Shown: positions 8,168-16,848 of the stretch, piece by piece
Position numbering within the stretch: position 1 is the first letter of the stretch
Layout: each line of letters starts with the position of its first letter
Origin: Halorussus pelagicus
GTDB taxonomy: Archaea; Halobacteriota; Halobacteria; Halobacteriales; Haladaptataceae
Assembly: GCF_004087835.1 (NCBI RefSeq)
Contig: NZ_CP035119.1
Span: 1,984,001 to 2,048,000 of the forward strand
Direction: 5' to 3'
Length of the DNA: 64,000 bases
Notes under the pieces: model-generated
Seen by the model: only the letters and a program-made list of their open reading frames with translations
Databases searched by the model: none
What the model was told of the DNA's origin: nothing
Made by a program: the position numbers and the translations under genes

Positions 8168-9112
8168 GTGGACCGTGATACCGCACGCCCTGTCGTACTC
8201 GCGCTGTTGGCGGTCGTCGCTATCGGGGTCGCGGCCGCGACGCTGAACTCCGCCGTCGTCACCGACTCGGGCGGGTTCGGTCTCGGCCAGCCGAGTTCGG
8301 ACGCGGGCGCGCAGAACGGCAGTCAGCCCAGTTTGAAACTCGGCAACCAGTCGTCCGACGGCGACGCCGGGCCGCCGTTGAACCTCCCGTGCTACCCCGT
8401 CTTCGACCAGTGGTGGGCAGTCACGCTCCTGTTCGCCGGATTCGCCAGCGGCGCGTACGTCGCCTACCGGCGACTCGGAGGTCTCGGCGTCGTCGCCTAC
8501 GCCGGGCCGGTGGGCATCCCGCTCCTGTTCGCCCACGCCCTGCTCACGGCCTGTACCAAACCGTTGCCCGACGCCCGAAGTTCCCTCTTCGAGAAGGGGA
8601 ACCTCTCGCTCGTCCCCGAGGGCGGGAGCGGCGCGCCCGGCGGTTCGACCGGGACGAGCATCACCGACCCCTCGGTTCTCCTACTGGCGGGACTGGGCGT
8701 CGCGCTCGTCGCGGCCGTCGCGCTCCTGTTCGTCTCCTCCAGCGGCGAGGACCCCGAGGAAGACGAGGCGTTCACGGAACCCGACGACACGACCGACGTG
8801 AACGCGGTCGGCCGGGCCGCGGGCGAGGCCGCCGACCGCATCGAGACAGCGACCGACGTGGACAACGAGGTGTTCCGCGCGTGGCACGAGATGACCGACC
8901 ACCTCGACGTGGCCAACCCTCAGTCTAGCACGCCCTCGGAGTTCGCGGCCGCTGCGGTCGATGCGGGCATGGCCCGCGAGGACGTGGACCGACTCACCAC
9001 GCTGTTTGAGGAGGTGCGCTACGGCGGCGAGTCGCCGACCGAAGAGCGAGAACAGCAGGCGCTTGATGCCCTCCGGCGCATCGAACGCGAGTACGCGGGT
9101 GAGAACCGATGA
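8168..9112 (+). CDS. DUF4129 domain membrane protein
   Basis: First gene of a four-gene coupled operon. With the GTG at 8168 the protein is 314 residues: an N-terminal membrane segment (VVLALLAVVAIGVAAATL), an extracytoplasmic Ser/Gly/Gln-rich stretch, two or three further membrane helices, and a C-terminal DUF4129 domain (VFRAWHEMTDHL to about residue 305). DUF4129 proteins are typically linked to DUF58, transglutaminase-like and MoxR proteins at the cell envelope, as here. The stop overlaps the next ATG. An upstream GTG at 7964 would add 68 poorly coding residues. The biochemical role is unknown. Confidence 0.85.
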   Translation: MDRDTARPVVLALLAVVAIGVAAATLNSAVVTDSGGFGLGQPSSDAGAQNGSQPSLKLGNQSSDGDAGPPLNLPCYPVFDQWWAVTLLFAGFASGAYVAYRRLGGLGVVAYAGPVGIPLLFAHALLTACTKPLPDARSSLFEKGNLSLVPEGGSGAPGGSTGTSITDPSVLLLAGLGVALVAAVALLFVSSSGEDPEEDEAFTEPDDTTDVNAVGRAAGEAADRIETATDVDNEVFRAWHEMTDHLDVANPQSSTPSEFAAAAVDAGMAREDVDRLTTLFEEVRYGGESPTEEREQQALDALRRIEREYAGENR

Positions 9113-9804
9113 CCGGCGACGACGACGGCCACCCGATTCTGACGACCGTCGGCGTCGTCGCGGTCGCGGTCGGCCTGCTGCTGATGTTCGTCCCCGGATT
9201 CGCGGCCGCCATCGGCACCGGCTACGCCGCCGTCACCGTCGTCGGCCTGCTCGCGCTGGTGCAGGCGGTGCGGGTCGCTCGCTCCCGGATGGCGACCGAA
9301 CTGCGCGCCGCCGAGACCGACGACGTGGAGACCGTCGAAGCGATGCCCACGCCCGGCGAGGAGTTCGACCGGACTGTCGCCGAGTTGCGGTCGGGTCCCC
9401 GACGCAACCTCATCCGCGAGCGGTCGGACCTCCGGGACACCCTCGAAACCGCGGCGCTGACCGCCGTCGCCGACCGAGAGAACTGCTCGCGCGACCAGGC
9501 CCGCGACCGCATCGAGACCGGCGCGTGGACCGACGACCCCCACGCCGCGACGTTCCTCGGCGGTCCCGACGCTCCCTCGCCGCCGCTGGCCGACCGGGTG
9601 AAAATCGCGGCCAGCACCCAGTCGCCGTTCCAGTACCGGATTCGCCGGACCGCCGACGCGGTGGCCCGGACGGCGGGCGTCGAAGACGAAGACGACTCCC
9701 AAAATAATGTGCAAGAAACTGCCGGGCGCGCTCGCGCGTCCGAGACCGACGAGCCGACTCACTCTCGCGCCGACGAATCGAGTCGAATGGAGACCGAAGC
9801 GTGA
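9109..9804 (+). CDS. haloarchaeal membrane protein of the DUF58 operon
   Basis: 231 residues with two adjacent N-terminal membrane helices (about 10-30 and 35-53), followed by a soluble charged domain. It is the kind of small membrane protein (I believe the DUF7269 group) that sits between DUF4129 and DUF58 in haloarchaea. The last 45 residues are acidic, Ser/Thr-rich and probably disordered. ATG overlaps the DUF4129 stop and its own stop overlaps the DUF58 start, so all four genes are translationally coupled. It probably anchors or scaffolds the DUF58 protein; this is inference. Confidence 0.8.
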   Translation: MTGDDDGHPILTTVGVVAVAVGLLLMFVPGFAAAIGTGYAAVTVVGLLALVQAVRVARSRMATELRAAETDDVETVEAMPTPGEEFDRTVAELRSGPRRNLIRERSDLRDTLETAALTAVADRENCSRDQARDRIETGAWTDDPHAATFLGGPDAPSPPLADRVKIAASTQSPFQYRIRRTADAVARTAGVEDEDDSQNNVQETAGRARASETDEPTHSRADESSRMETEA

Positions 9805-11078
9805 AGTCGATTCGACAGACGAACCGCTGGCGCGGCATCAGCGGCGTGGCCCTGCTGGCGGGCGCGCTCGGCGTGCTGTTCAGCCGACCGCTGGTCCTGC
9901 TGTCGGGCGTCGTCGGCGTCGCGTTCGCGGCCTACGCCCGGACCGCGGGCACGCCCGACCCCGACCTCGACGTGACCCGGACCGTCAGCGACGACGAACC
10001 CCTGCCGGGCGAGGAGGTGCAGGTCCGACTCACCGTCGAGAACGTCGGCGACTCGATGGTCCCGGACCTTCGAGTCGTAGACGGCGTGCCAGAGGCCCTG
10101 CCGGTCGTCTCCGGCTCTGCGCGCCTCGGCACCGCGCTCCGTCCCGGCAAGTCGGCGACGCTGGCCTACACGGTGGAGACCGAGCGCGGCGACCACGAGT
10201 TCGACCCCGCGACGGCCATCGTCCGGGACTTCAGTGGTGCCATCGAGGTTGAGCAGGGAATCGAGTGCGAGACGACGCTCCGGTGCGTCCCAAAACTCGG
10301 AACCACCGTGGACGTGCCCTTGCGCGCCCAGACCACCCGGTACACCGGTCGGGTCACGACCGACACGGGCGGGTCGGGCGTCGAGTTCCACGCGACCCGC
10401 GAGTATCGGACCAGCGACCCCCTCTCGCGGGTGGACTGGAACCGCCTCGCGCGCACGGGCGAACTCACGACCATCGACTTCCGCGAGGAGCGCGCCGCGA
10501 GCGTGGTCGTCCTCGTGGACACCCGCGAGAAGGCGTATCTGGCCCGCGACGAGGAGGCGCGCAACGCGGTCCAGTACGGCGTGGACGCCGCGGGAAAAAT
10601 CGTCACGCAACTGCTCGACGCGGGCGACCGCGTGGGAGTGGCCTCGCTCGGACCGAAGACCTGCTGGCTCGCGCCCGGCGCTGGCCACGACCATCAGGCC
10701 CGCGCTCGGGACCTGCTGGCGACTCATCCCGCGTTCGCGCCGACGCCCCCTGAGGGGATGTTCTACCCGACGACGCGGCTCAAACAACTGCGAAAGCGCC
10801 TGCCCGCCTCGACGCAGGTCGTCTTCGTCACGCCGCTCTGTGACGACTTCGGGCCTGAGGTCGCCCGCAGACTCGACGCCGAGGGCCACCTCGTGACCGT
10901 CGTTAGCCCGGACCCCACCGCGACGGACACCGCAGGCCAGCGGTTCGCGCGGACCCAGCGCAAGCACCGCGTCTCGGAGCTTCGGCAGGCGGGTCTCCGG
11001 GTCGTGGACTGGGACACCGACGAGCAGTTGGGCGTCGCGCTGTCACGGATGGCCAGAGTGACAGGAGGTGGCGCGTGA
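9801..11078 (+). CDS. DUF58 domain protein
   Basis: 425 residues: two N-terminal membrane helices, a CARDB-like beta region (about 55-150) with LTVENVGDSMVPDL, then the DUF58 core with the family signature YRTSDPLSRVDWNRLARTGEL near residue 205 and a von Willebrand A-like fold behind it (VVLVDTREKAYLARDEE). DUF58 proteins work with MoxR AAA ATPases in envelope or complex maturation; a MoxR gene lies 1.3 kb away on the other strand. GTG start overlaps the preceding stop. Confidence 0.9.
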   Translation: MKSIRQTNRWRGISGVALLAGALGVLFSRPLVLLSGVVGVAFAAYARTAGTPDPDLDVTRTVSDDEPLPGEEVQVRLTVENVGDSMVPDLRVVDGVPEALPVVSGSARLGTALRPGKSATLAYTVETERGDHEFDPATAIVRDFSGAIEVEQGIECETTLRCVPKLGTTVDVPLRAQTTRYTGRVTTDTGGSGVEFHATREYRTSDPLSRVDWNRLARTGELTTIDFREERAASVVVLVDTREKAYLARDEEARNAVQYGVDAAGKIVTQLLDAGDRVGVASLGPKTCWLAPGAGHDHQARARDLLATHPAFAPTPPEGMFYPTTRLKQLRKRLPASTQVVFVTPLCDDFGPEVARRLDAEGHLVTVVSPDPTATDTAGQRFARTQRKHRVSELRQAGLRVVDWDTDEQLGVALSRMARVTGGGA

Positions 11079-11575
11079 CCCGCGAAATCGACCGCTCGCC
11101 AGCGCGCCTCTCGTCGGCGCTCGCGGTGAGCGCGGCGGCGCTCGCGGCGGGCACCAGCGCGCTCACGACGAGCGCCGGACTCGCGCTCGGCGTGGCCGGA
11201 TTCGTCGTCGTCGCGGTCGGCGTCGTTCGCGGTTCCCGGCGCGGCGTCACGCTCGGCGCGAGCGCCCTGCTCGTGGGCGCGCTGGTCGGCGGCCTGCTCG
11301 TCGGCGCGCCGTACGTCCTTCTGCCGGGGGTCATCGCCACGGTGTTAGCGTGGGACTTCGCCGAGCAGGCCATCAACGTCGGCGAGCAGTTGGGCCGCGA
11401 GACCGACACGACGCAACTGGAAGTGACCCACGCCGCGGGCAGTACCGTGGTCGGCGTCGGCGCTGGCGCGCTCGGCTACGGCATCTATCTGGCCGCGTCG
11501 GGCGGTCAGCCAGTGTCCGCGCTCGTCTTCCTGCTGTTGGCCGCCGTGGTTCTCACGTCGGCGCTCCGGAACTGA
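11075..11575 (+). CDS. multi-pass membrane protein of the DUF58 operon
   Basis: 166 residues with five likely membrane helices and almost no soluble part. GTG start overlaps the DUF58 stop (GTGA), making it the last gene of the coupled operon. It resembles the DUF7519 type of haloarchaeal membrane protein that closes such operons. No catalytic motif is visible, so a scaffold or channel role is only a guess. A small GGCTT-TTCG-AAGCC hairpin (11597-11610) lies just after the stop. Confidence 0.8.
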   Translation: MTREIDRSPARLSSALAVSAAALAAGTSALTTSAGLALGVAGFVVVAVGVVRGSRRGVTLGASALLVGALVGGLLVGAPYVLLPGVIATVLAWDFAEQAINVGEQLGRETDTTQLEVTHAAGSTVVGVGAGALGYGIYLAASGGQPVSALVFLLLAAVVLTSALRN

Positions 11576-11690
11576 GACCGGGGTTCCGCGCCCGGTGGCT
11601 TTTCGAAGCCATCGCTCGATGCTTCGAACGACCGGAAAATCCCGCAGGACGTTCGCTCCGGGGCGCGCTAGTCATCGCGGACGGGAAAAT

Positions 11691-12299
11691 TCAGCCCTCA
11701 CTCCGCTCGGCGGCATCGGCTAAGGCCCGCTGGAGGTCTCTAAACAGGTCCTCGTACTCATCGGCCGCCATCTCGCTCTCGATTGCGGCCAGTTGGTCCT
11801 GCACGTCTCGTAACTCCGCCTCGATTCGGGCGCGTGCTTCGGCGCTCGACTCGTCCTCGCGTATTACCGGATTCGTCTGACAGATAGCGAGTCGGTAGTA
11901 CCGCCGGAGCAGTCGGTTGTACGTCTGTCGCTTGATGAGTCGCCGGAGTACCGTCTCGATTTTACGCTCGGTGAGCGGCCGACAGACGTAGTCGTCGAAC
12001 CCGAGTTCGAGCACGTCGGCGTCGGAGGCTTCGGGGAGGACCACCGCCGCGGGTGCTTCGACGCCACGGTCGCGGAGTTTCGAGACGAGTTCGTCGCCCG
12101 AGAGGTCCGGACAGCGTTGGGGTATCAGCATTGCGTCCACGTCGGCGTCGGCGACCGCGAGCGCAATTTCGCCGTCGCTGGCGGTCGTTACGTTCAGTCT
12201 CGGTAGCCACTCCGTACACAAGTTCGCCGCCTCTCCGACCAGCAGAACGTTCGACGCGCGAGTGCGGGTTTCGCTCTCCGTCCACGGTTCGACGCCCAT
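11691..12299 (-). CDS. HalX-domain protein with degenerate receiver
   Basis: 202 residues: a CheY-like fold (about 16-120) followed by a HalX domain (about 125-195, with the family's coiled RLIKRQTYNRLLRRYYRLA segment). All key receiver residues are gone: the paired acids are Gly-Glu (VLLVGEAAN), the phosphoacceptor Asp is Pro60 (MLIPQRCPDLSG), the Thr is Pro, and the conserved Lys is Arg (CRPL). So it should not be phosphorylated in the normal way. It sits alone between the DUF58 operon and moxR. A protein-interaction or redox-type signalling role is possible but not shown. Confidence 0.85.
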   Translation of the reverse strand: MGVEPWTESETRTRASNVLLVGEAANLCTEWLPRLNVTTASDGEIALAVADADVDAMLIPQRCPDLSGDELVSKLRDRGVEAPAAVVLPEASDADVLELGFDDYVCRPLTERKIETVLRRLIKRQTYNRLLRRYYRLAICQTNPVIREDESSAEARARIEAELRDVQDQLAAIESEMAADEYEDLFRDLQRALADAAERSEG

Positions 12300-12421
12300 T
12301 TTCTGTCCGAATTATCAGAGTATCTTCGTATATAGATTGTGATGGTTTTCCAACTTTAACTGTATTGTTTTATATCGTAGGGGGAAGGTAATCCGAACTA
12401 ACCGTTTCGTGCGAATCGTGT

Positions 12422-13372
12422 TCACTCTACGGTCGGAACGGGAACGTCGTCCAGCACGCGGTCCACGACCGAGGACTTCGAGACGTTGTTGACCTGCGCG
12501 TCGGGCGTGAGAACGACCCTGTGGGCCAGCACGGGGTGAGCCACGCGCTTCACGTCGTCGGGGGTGACGAACTCCCGACCGTTCATCGCGGCGTAGGCGC
12601 GGGTGGTCTCGAAGAGTCGCTGGGTCCCGCGCGGGGAGACGCCGACCTGCACGCGGCGGTCCTCGCGGGTCTCGCGCGCGATGTTGGCCATGTACTCCAA
12701 CAGGTCGTCGTCCACCCGAACCGTCTCGGGCACTTCCCGAAGTTCGGTCACGAGTTGCTCGTCCAGCACGGTCCCGACCGACGGACTCTGGGCCGAGCGC
12801 CCGGCGCGTCGGCGCAGGAGTTCGTACTCGCCCTCGATTTCGGGGTAGCCGATAGAGGACTTGACCGCGAAGCGGTCAACCTGCGCCTCGGGCAAGGGGA
12901 ACGTGCCCTCCTGCTCGACGGGGTTCTGCGTGGCGATGACGAAAAACGGCTTGGGGAGGTCGTGAGTGTCGCCGTCCACCGTGACCTGCCCTTCCTCCAT
13001 CGCTTCCAGCAGGGCGGCTTGGGTCTTGGGCGGCGCGCGGTTGATCTCGTCGGCGAGGACGACGTTTGCGAAGATCGGTCCCTCGTTGAACTCGAACTCG
13101 CGGTCCTGCTCGTTGAAGACGTGCGTTCCGGTCACGTCCGCGGGAAGCAGGTCGGGGGTGAACTGAACCCGCGAGAACGACAGGCCGAGCGCCGACGCGA
13201 AACTCCGCGCAGTCAGGGTCTTGCCCGTTCCCGGAACGTCCTCCAGCAGGGCGTGCCCGCCCGCCATCGCGCCCAAGAGTACGGTTTCGAGGAACTCCCG
13301 GTCGGCGATGACGGCGTTGCCGATAGCGTCGAGGACGGCGTCGCACTGCTCGTTGGCCTCGGTTACGTCCAT
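12422..13372 (-). CDS. MoxR-family AAA ATPase
   Basis: 316 residues, the full MoxR length. Walker A is DVPGTGKTL, Walker B is VVLADEINRAPPKTQ, followed by sensor motif ATQNPVEQEGTFPLPEAQ and the lid domain from about residue 220. MoxR ATPases act as chaperones in the assembly of envelope or metal-containing complexes with DUF58/VWA partners; the nearest partners are the DUF58 operon at 8.2-11.6 kb, which is convergent. It is a single-gene unit. Confidence 0.93.
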   Translation of the reverse strand: MDVTEANEQCDAVLDAIGNAVIADREFLETVLLGAMAGGHALLEDVPGTGKTLTARSFASALGLSFSRVQFTPDLLPADVTGTHVFNEQDREFEFNEGPIFANVVLADEINRAPPKTQAALLEAMEEGQVTVDGDTHDLPKPFFVIATQNPVEQEGTFPLPEAQVDRFAVKSSIGYPEIEGEYELLRRRAGRSAQSPSVGTVLDEQLVTELREVPETVRVDDDLLEYMANIARETREDRRVQVGVSPRGTQRLFETTRAYAAMNGREFVTPDDVKRVAHPVLAHRVVLTPDAQVNNVSKSSVVDRVLDDVPVPTVE

Positions 13373-13474
13373 ACCCTACCCGGTGGCGGGCCGTCCGCTT
13401 GAAGGTGACGGTCTACTGACTGAAGCGCGCGGAATCGAAATCCCTAAGTCGAAGAGGGCAGAAAGATAGAGTGA

Positions 13475-13560
13475 GCCGAGATAGCCTAGCCCGGCCAAGG
13501 CGGTTGCTTCGAGAGCAACTGTCCTCTACGGACACAGGAGTTCGAATCTCCTTCTCGGCG
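13475..13560 (+). tRNA. tRNA-Ser (CGA)
   Basis: 86 bases folding as a class II tRNA. Acceptor arm GCCGAGA pairs with TCTCGGC and the discriminator is G, as expected for Ser. Anticodon stem GTTGC/GCAAC encloses loop TTCGAGA, so the anticodon is CGA (reads UCG). A long variable arm (GTCC/GGAC) and T arm AGGAG-TTCGAAT-CTCCT are present. No intron and no encoded CCA. A TATA-like CCTAAGTC lies about 28 bases upstream. Confidence 0.97.
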
Positions 13561-13565
13561 TTTTT
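13561..13565 (+). terminator. T5 run after tRNA-Ser
   Basis: Five T immediately after the discriminator base, a typical archaeal tRNA terminator. Confidence 0.55.
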
Positions 13566-13660
13566 CCGACTTTCAGCCTTCTTAGCTACGGGCATCTCTT
13601 GCTTTTGGTTTCAGGGCCACTGAATCGAGACATCCATGTATACTAACTTTCGACGTTCGC

Positions 13661-14056
13661 TCAGAACAGAAACGAGACGTTGTGGACGCCCAGACAGCCG
13701 TACCAGACGCCAGCCGAGCAGTAGGTCACGACGCGGAACACGGCGGGATACCGGTCCGGTGCCCACTCGTCGGGGACCAGTCGGGCGACGACCGCGCCGC
13801 TCTCGGCCAGCAGGACCACCCCGACGACGGCAAGAACGACGGTGACGAGGACGCCCTCGACCATGCCGAACTCGCCCATCAGCGTTCGAGTCAGCCACAT
13901 CGACTCGTACACGTCGTCGCGGAGCGAGAGGACGGTCACGGTGCTGACGGCGTCGAGCAGTTTGCCGACGACCAGCACCGCGAGCAGGGTGAGGCGGTCC
14001 GCGCCGACCGCGAAGCGGCCGCCGCCGACGGCGTAGGTGGACGCGTCGTTCGACAC
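13661..14056 (-). CDS. small integral membrane protein (DUF5658-like)
   Basis: 131 residues from the GTG at 14056, with three to four hydrophobic segments (TLLAVLVVGKLLDAVSTV, a central VLVTVVLAVVGVVLLAE and a C-terminal helix) and family-like residues resembling the DUF5658 haloarchaeal group. I prefer this start because TCTATAAC lies about 30 bases upstream, inside the alternative extension to 14122; the longer form would add 22 residues. No function is known. Confidence 0.7.
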   Translation of the reverse strand: MSNDASTYAVGGGRFAVGADRLTLLAVLVVGKLLDAVSTVTVLSLRDDVYESMWLTRTLMGEFGMVEGVLVTVVLAVVGVVLLAESGAVVARLVPDEWAPDRYPAVFRVVTYCSAGVWYGCLGVHNVSFLF

Positions 14057-14180
14057 GACACCGCCGACGCCGTGCGAATCCTTTGTTATAGACCGCGAAT
14101 AGTCGGCGTAATCGCGGCCCAATCGGGCGTCAGGCGTGGTTGGTCCGTGCGATTCGGCGGTAACGACCTGCTACTCGGGG

Positions 14181-14690
14181 TCAGTTGAGTCGCCAAATCT
14201 GGAGGTTCAGCGCGGTGGCGAACCCGACCCAGAGCAGGTACGGCACGAGCAGTGCGGCCGCCCGGCGGTCGATTCGGGCGAACGCGCCGATGGTCGCCAG
14301 AATCGTCGCCAGTAGGACGAGGATGACGACCAGTCCGCCGAAGATGGCCTGCGCGCCGAAGAAGACCATCGTCCACGCGGCGTTCAGAACGAGTTGTGCG
14401 CCGAACAGCGCCAGCGCGACCGTCCGGGGTCGCCCGTCGTCGCTCCGCCAGACCAGATACAGCGCGACGCCCATCAGCAGGTAGAGCGTCGTCCAGACCG
14501 GGCCGAACAGCCAACTCGGCGGCGTGAACGCGGGTTTGGCGAGCGTCGGGTACCACGTCGCTACCTCGTCGGCGGTCAACAGCGACGGGACGATACCGGC
14601 GAGTTCGCAGACGAGGACGCTGGCGACGAGCGCAACCCACGAGACGCCCTCTCCGTCGTTGCCTCGGGTCAGTGTCTCAGTAATGGTCAT
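14181..14690 (-). CDS. tspO: TspO/MBR family tryptophan-rich sensory protein
   Basis: 169 residues with five membrane helices. The family block WYPTLAKPAFTPPSWLFGPVW and the LNAAWTMVFFG motif (both Trp-rich) are present. TspO proteins bind tetrapyrroles and steroids/carotenoid-like ligands in the cytoplasmic membrane, and in some bacteria influence pigment genes in response to oxygen or light. The start at 14690 fits the family N-terminus; no upstream operon partner is present. Confidence 0.92.
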   Translation of the reverse strand: MTITETLTRGNDGEGVSWVALVASVLVCELAGIVPSLLTADEVATWYPTLAKPAFTPPSWLFGPVWTTLYLLMGVALYLVWRSDDGRPRTVALALFGAQLVLNAAWTMVFFGAQAIFGGLVVILVLLATILATIGAFARIDRRAAALLVPYLLWVGFATALNLQIWRLN

Positions 14691-14794
14691 GCGCCTCTGT
14701 AGGTCGGGAAGCGGGAAAGAGATGGAGGGTCCATTTCGAGCGTTTCCGTCGCTAGACCGCAACTTACAGGACCGGTCTCTCCGTCTCTGTCCGT

Positions 14795-15073
14795 ATGTCA
14801 CCGACCGTGGACGACCTCCGGAACGAAATCCGGACGGCCGTAGGCAGGTACGAACGCGTCGAATCGACCGGGTTCACGAAGGAGGCGCTGGCGGCAATCT
14901 GTGACGCTGTGGGCTACGACATCGACGAGAATCGGCTCCCGTCGAAGCCACAGATGCGCGCGGGCATTCTGTGGACACTCGGCGAGTTGAACGACGACGA
15001 CCCGGAGGAGGCTCCGAACTCGTTCCGGAAGGCGGAACTGGAAGCGGTGGCGGCGGCGCTTCGGGACGAATAG
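14795..15073 (+). CDS. conserved haloarchaeal small protein, function unknown
   Basis: 92 residues, acidic and soluble, predicted mostly helical. It reads MSPTVDDLRNEIRTAVGRYE at the start, with no membrane segment or metal motif. Codon use and high GC match the neighbours. It may bind protein or DNA through helices, but I do not recognise the family. Confidence 0.7.
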   Translation: MSPTVDDLRNEIRTAVGRYERVESTGFTKEALAAICDAVGYDIDENRLPSKPQMRAGILWTLGELNDDDPEEAPNSFRKAELEAVAAALRDE

Positions 15074-15097
15074 AGCAGAGCGCGCCCGCCGTACTTC

Positions 15098-16723
15098 TCA
15101 GTCGTCCGCGCTCGCGCGCTCGGTCTCGTCGTCCACGACGAGCAGTCGGTCCAGCGCGTCCACCATCGCGGTGACGCTGGCGCGGGTGATGTCGCCGTCG
15201 CTCGCCCGGACCGTCACCGAGCGGTCGCCCCGCGACATCTCGACTTCGACCGTCACCACCGCGTCTGTCCCGCCCGTGATGGCGTCAACATGGTACGAAT
15301 CGAGCGCGGCGTCGGCCGCCACGGCGGCCGACTCGCGCGACCCGGAGACCGCCTCGCGGACCGCGCTGACCGCGGCGTCCACCGGTCCGTCGCCGGTGCC
15401 GCTGGCGACCTGCTCGTCGCCATCAACTTCGAGGCGGACGCTCGCGGTGGGTTGTGGCCCGCCGCTGGTCGCGGTGAGTTCGAGCAGGGCGATACGGCGG
15501 TCCCGCTCGCGGTCCCGCACGTCGTCGGCGATGGCGAGCAGGTCGGCGTCGGTCACGCGCTTTTCCTGCTCGGCGAGTCGCTGGACGCGCGCGACGACCT
15601 CGGCCAGTTCGTCGTCGCTGACCTCGACGCCGTGTTCGGCGAGCGCCGCCTTCGCGCCCGCCCGGCCGGTGTGCTTGCCGAGGACGAGTCGGCGCTCCCG
15701 ACCCACCTTTTCGGGCGGGTAGGGTTCGTACATCCGCTCGTCCTTCAGCGTGCCGTCGGTATGGATACCCGACTCGTGGGCGAATGCGTTCTCGCCGACG
15801 ACGGCCTTGTTCGGCGCGAGGGGTACGTCGGTCGCGTCCGCGACCGCTCGCGCGAGGTCGTAGAGTTTGGTCGTCTCGGCCGTCTCGACGCCGTAGCAGT
15901 GGTCGAGAGCGATGGCGACCTCTTCGAGCGCGACGTTGCCCGCACGCTCGCCGACGCCGTTGACCGTGGCGTGGACGAGGTCCGCGCCCGCGGCCACGCT
16001 GGCGAGGGCGTTCGTCACTGCCAGTCCGAGGTCGTCGTGGGTGTGCGTACTGGTCGGTCCGAGTTCCGAGAGCCGCGAGACCGCCTTGTAGGCGCTCTCC
16101 GGGCCGGTGTGGCCCACCGTGTCCGCGAAGCAGAACCGGTCCGCTCCGGCGTCGTGGGCGGCCGCGGCGAGGCGTTCCAAGAATTCGAAATCCGCCCGAG
16201 AGCCGTCCTCGCCGATGACTTCGACCCAGAGACCGTGGTCGCGGGCGTACGCCACAAGATCGGCCGTCGTCTCGACTACTTCGTCGCGGGAGGTGCCGAC
16301 CTTGCCTTCGACGTGGCGGTCGCTTGCGGGCACGACGAGGTTCACGCCGTCCACGCCGCAGTCGAGCGCGAGGTCGATGTCGTCGCGGACGCCGCGCGCG
16401 AAACTGGTGACGCGGGCGTCCAAGCCGCGGTCGGCCACGCGACGGATGGTCTCGCGCTCGCCCTCGCCCGTGCAGGCGCTCCCGGCCTCCACGACCGAGA
16501 CGCCCGCGCGGTCGAGCGCGGTCGCTATCTCGGCTTTCTCCTCGGGAGTCAGCGAGACGCCCGGCGCCTGCTCGCCGTCTCGGAGCGTGGTGTCCAGAAG
16601 TTGCACGTCGCGCCCCGAGAGTCGTCGGTCGCGGTCGGCGCGTCGTTCGGTGCGTTCGTCGCTCTGTCCGTCGCCGTCTGCGGGGGATGTGTTATTCGGG
16701 GAACCCCCGAATAAATCGTTCAC
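15098..16723 (-). CDS. citramalate or 2-isopropylmalate synthase (LeuA/CimA family)
   Basis: 541 residues of an alpha-keto acid/acetyl-CoA condensing enzyme. The catalytic TIM barrel has LLDTTLRDGEQAPGVSLT, THTHDDLGLAVTNALA and NGVGERAGNVALEE; GENAFAHESGIHTDG precedes the C-terminal LeuA allosteric domain (about 410-530). Both LeuA (leucine) and CimA (isoleucine via citramalate) share this outline. The lack of other leucine genes nearby slightly favours CimA. The ORF starts at a GTG at 16723; the first 39 residues are hydrophilic and non-family, so a GTG at 16606 (MQLLDTTLRDGEQ) is the alternative. Stand-alone gene. Confidence 0.88.
   Translation of the reverse strand: MNDLFGGSPNNTSPADGDGQSDERTERRADRDRRLSGRDVQLLDTTLRDGEQAPGVSLTPEEKAEIATALDRAGVSVVEAGSACTGEGERETIRRVADRGLDARVTSFARGVRDDIDLALDCGVDGVNLVVPASDRHVEGKVGTSRDEVVETTADLVAYARDHGLWVEVIGEDGSRADFEFLERLAAAAHDAGADRFCFADTVGHTGPESAYKAVSRLSELGPTSTHTHDDLGLAVTNALASVAAGADLVHATVNGVGERAGNVALEEVAIALDHCYGVETAETTKLYDLARAVADATDVPLAPNKAVVGENAFAHESGIHTDGTLKDERMYEPYPPEKVGRERRLVLGKHTGRAGAKAALAEHGVEVSDDELAEVVARVQRLAEQEKRVTDADLLAIADDVRDRERDRRIALLELTATSGGPQPTASVRLEVDGDEQVASGTGDGPVDAAVSAVREAVSGSRESAAVAADAALDSYHVDAITGGTDAVVTVEVEMSRGDRSVTVRASDGDITRASVTAMVDALDRLLVVDDETERASADD
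16692..16714. repeat. palindrome at the 5' end of the LeuA/CimA gene
   Basis: TTATTCGGGG, an AAC loop and CCCCGAATAA make a perfect 10-bp stem. It overlaps the first codons of the long form of the gene, and includes a TATA-like TTTATTC on the minus strand, so it could be an operator or RNA hairpin if the true start lies downstream. Confidence 0.45.
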
Positions 16724-16823
16724 TGGCCATGATTGACCACGCTCTCGCTTTCACCGGGGAGTAGTTAAGGGGGCCTTTGTGACAGGCCGGTCTGTCGGAC
16801 CGGTTTCGCTCCGCCAAGAATAA

Positions 16824-16842
16824 TACGTTGCATTGCAATGTA
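16824..16842. promoter_or_regulatory. palindromic operator of the toxin-antitoxin pair
   Basis: TACGTTGCA-T-TGCAATGTA, arms matching at 8 of 9 positions, 6 bases before the antitoxin ATG and directly after a TATA-like AATAATAC. Position and symmetry are those of an autoregulatory operator bound by a ribbon-helix-helix antitoxin. Confidence 0.55.
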
Positions 16843-16848
16843 TTTCAC

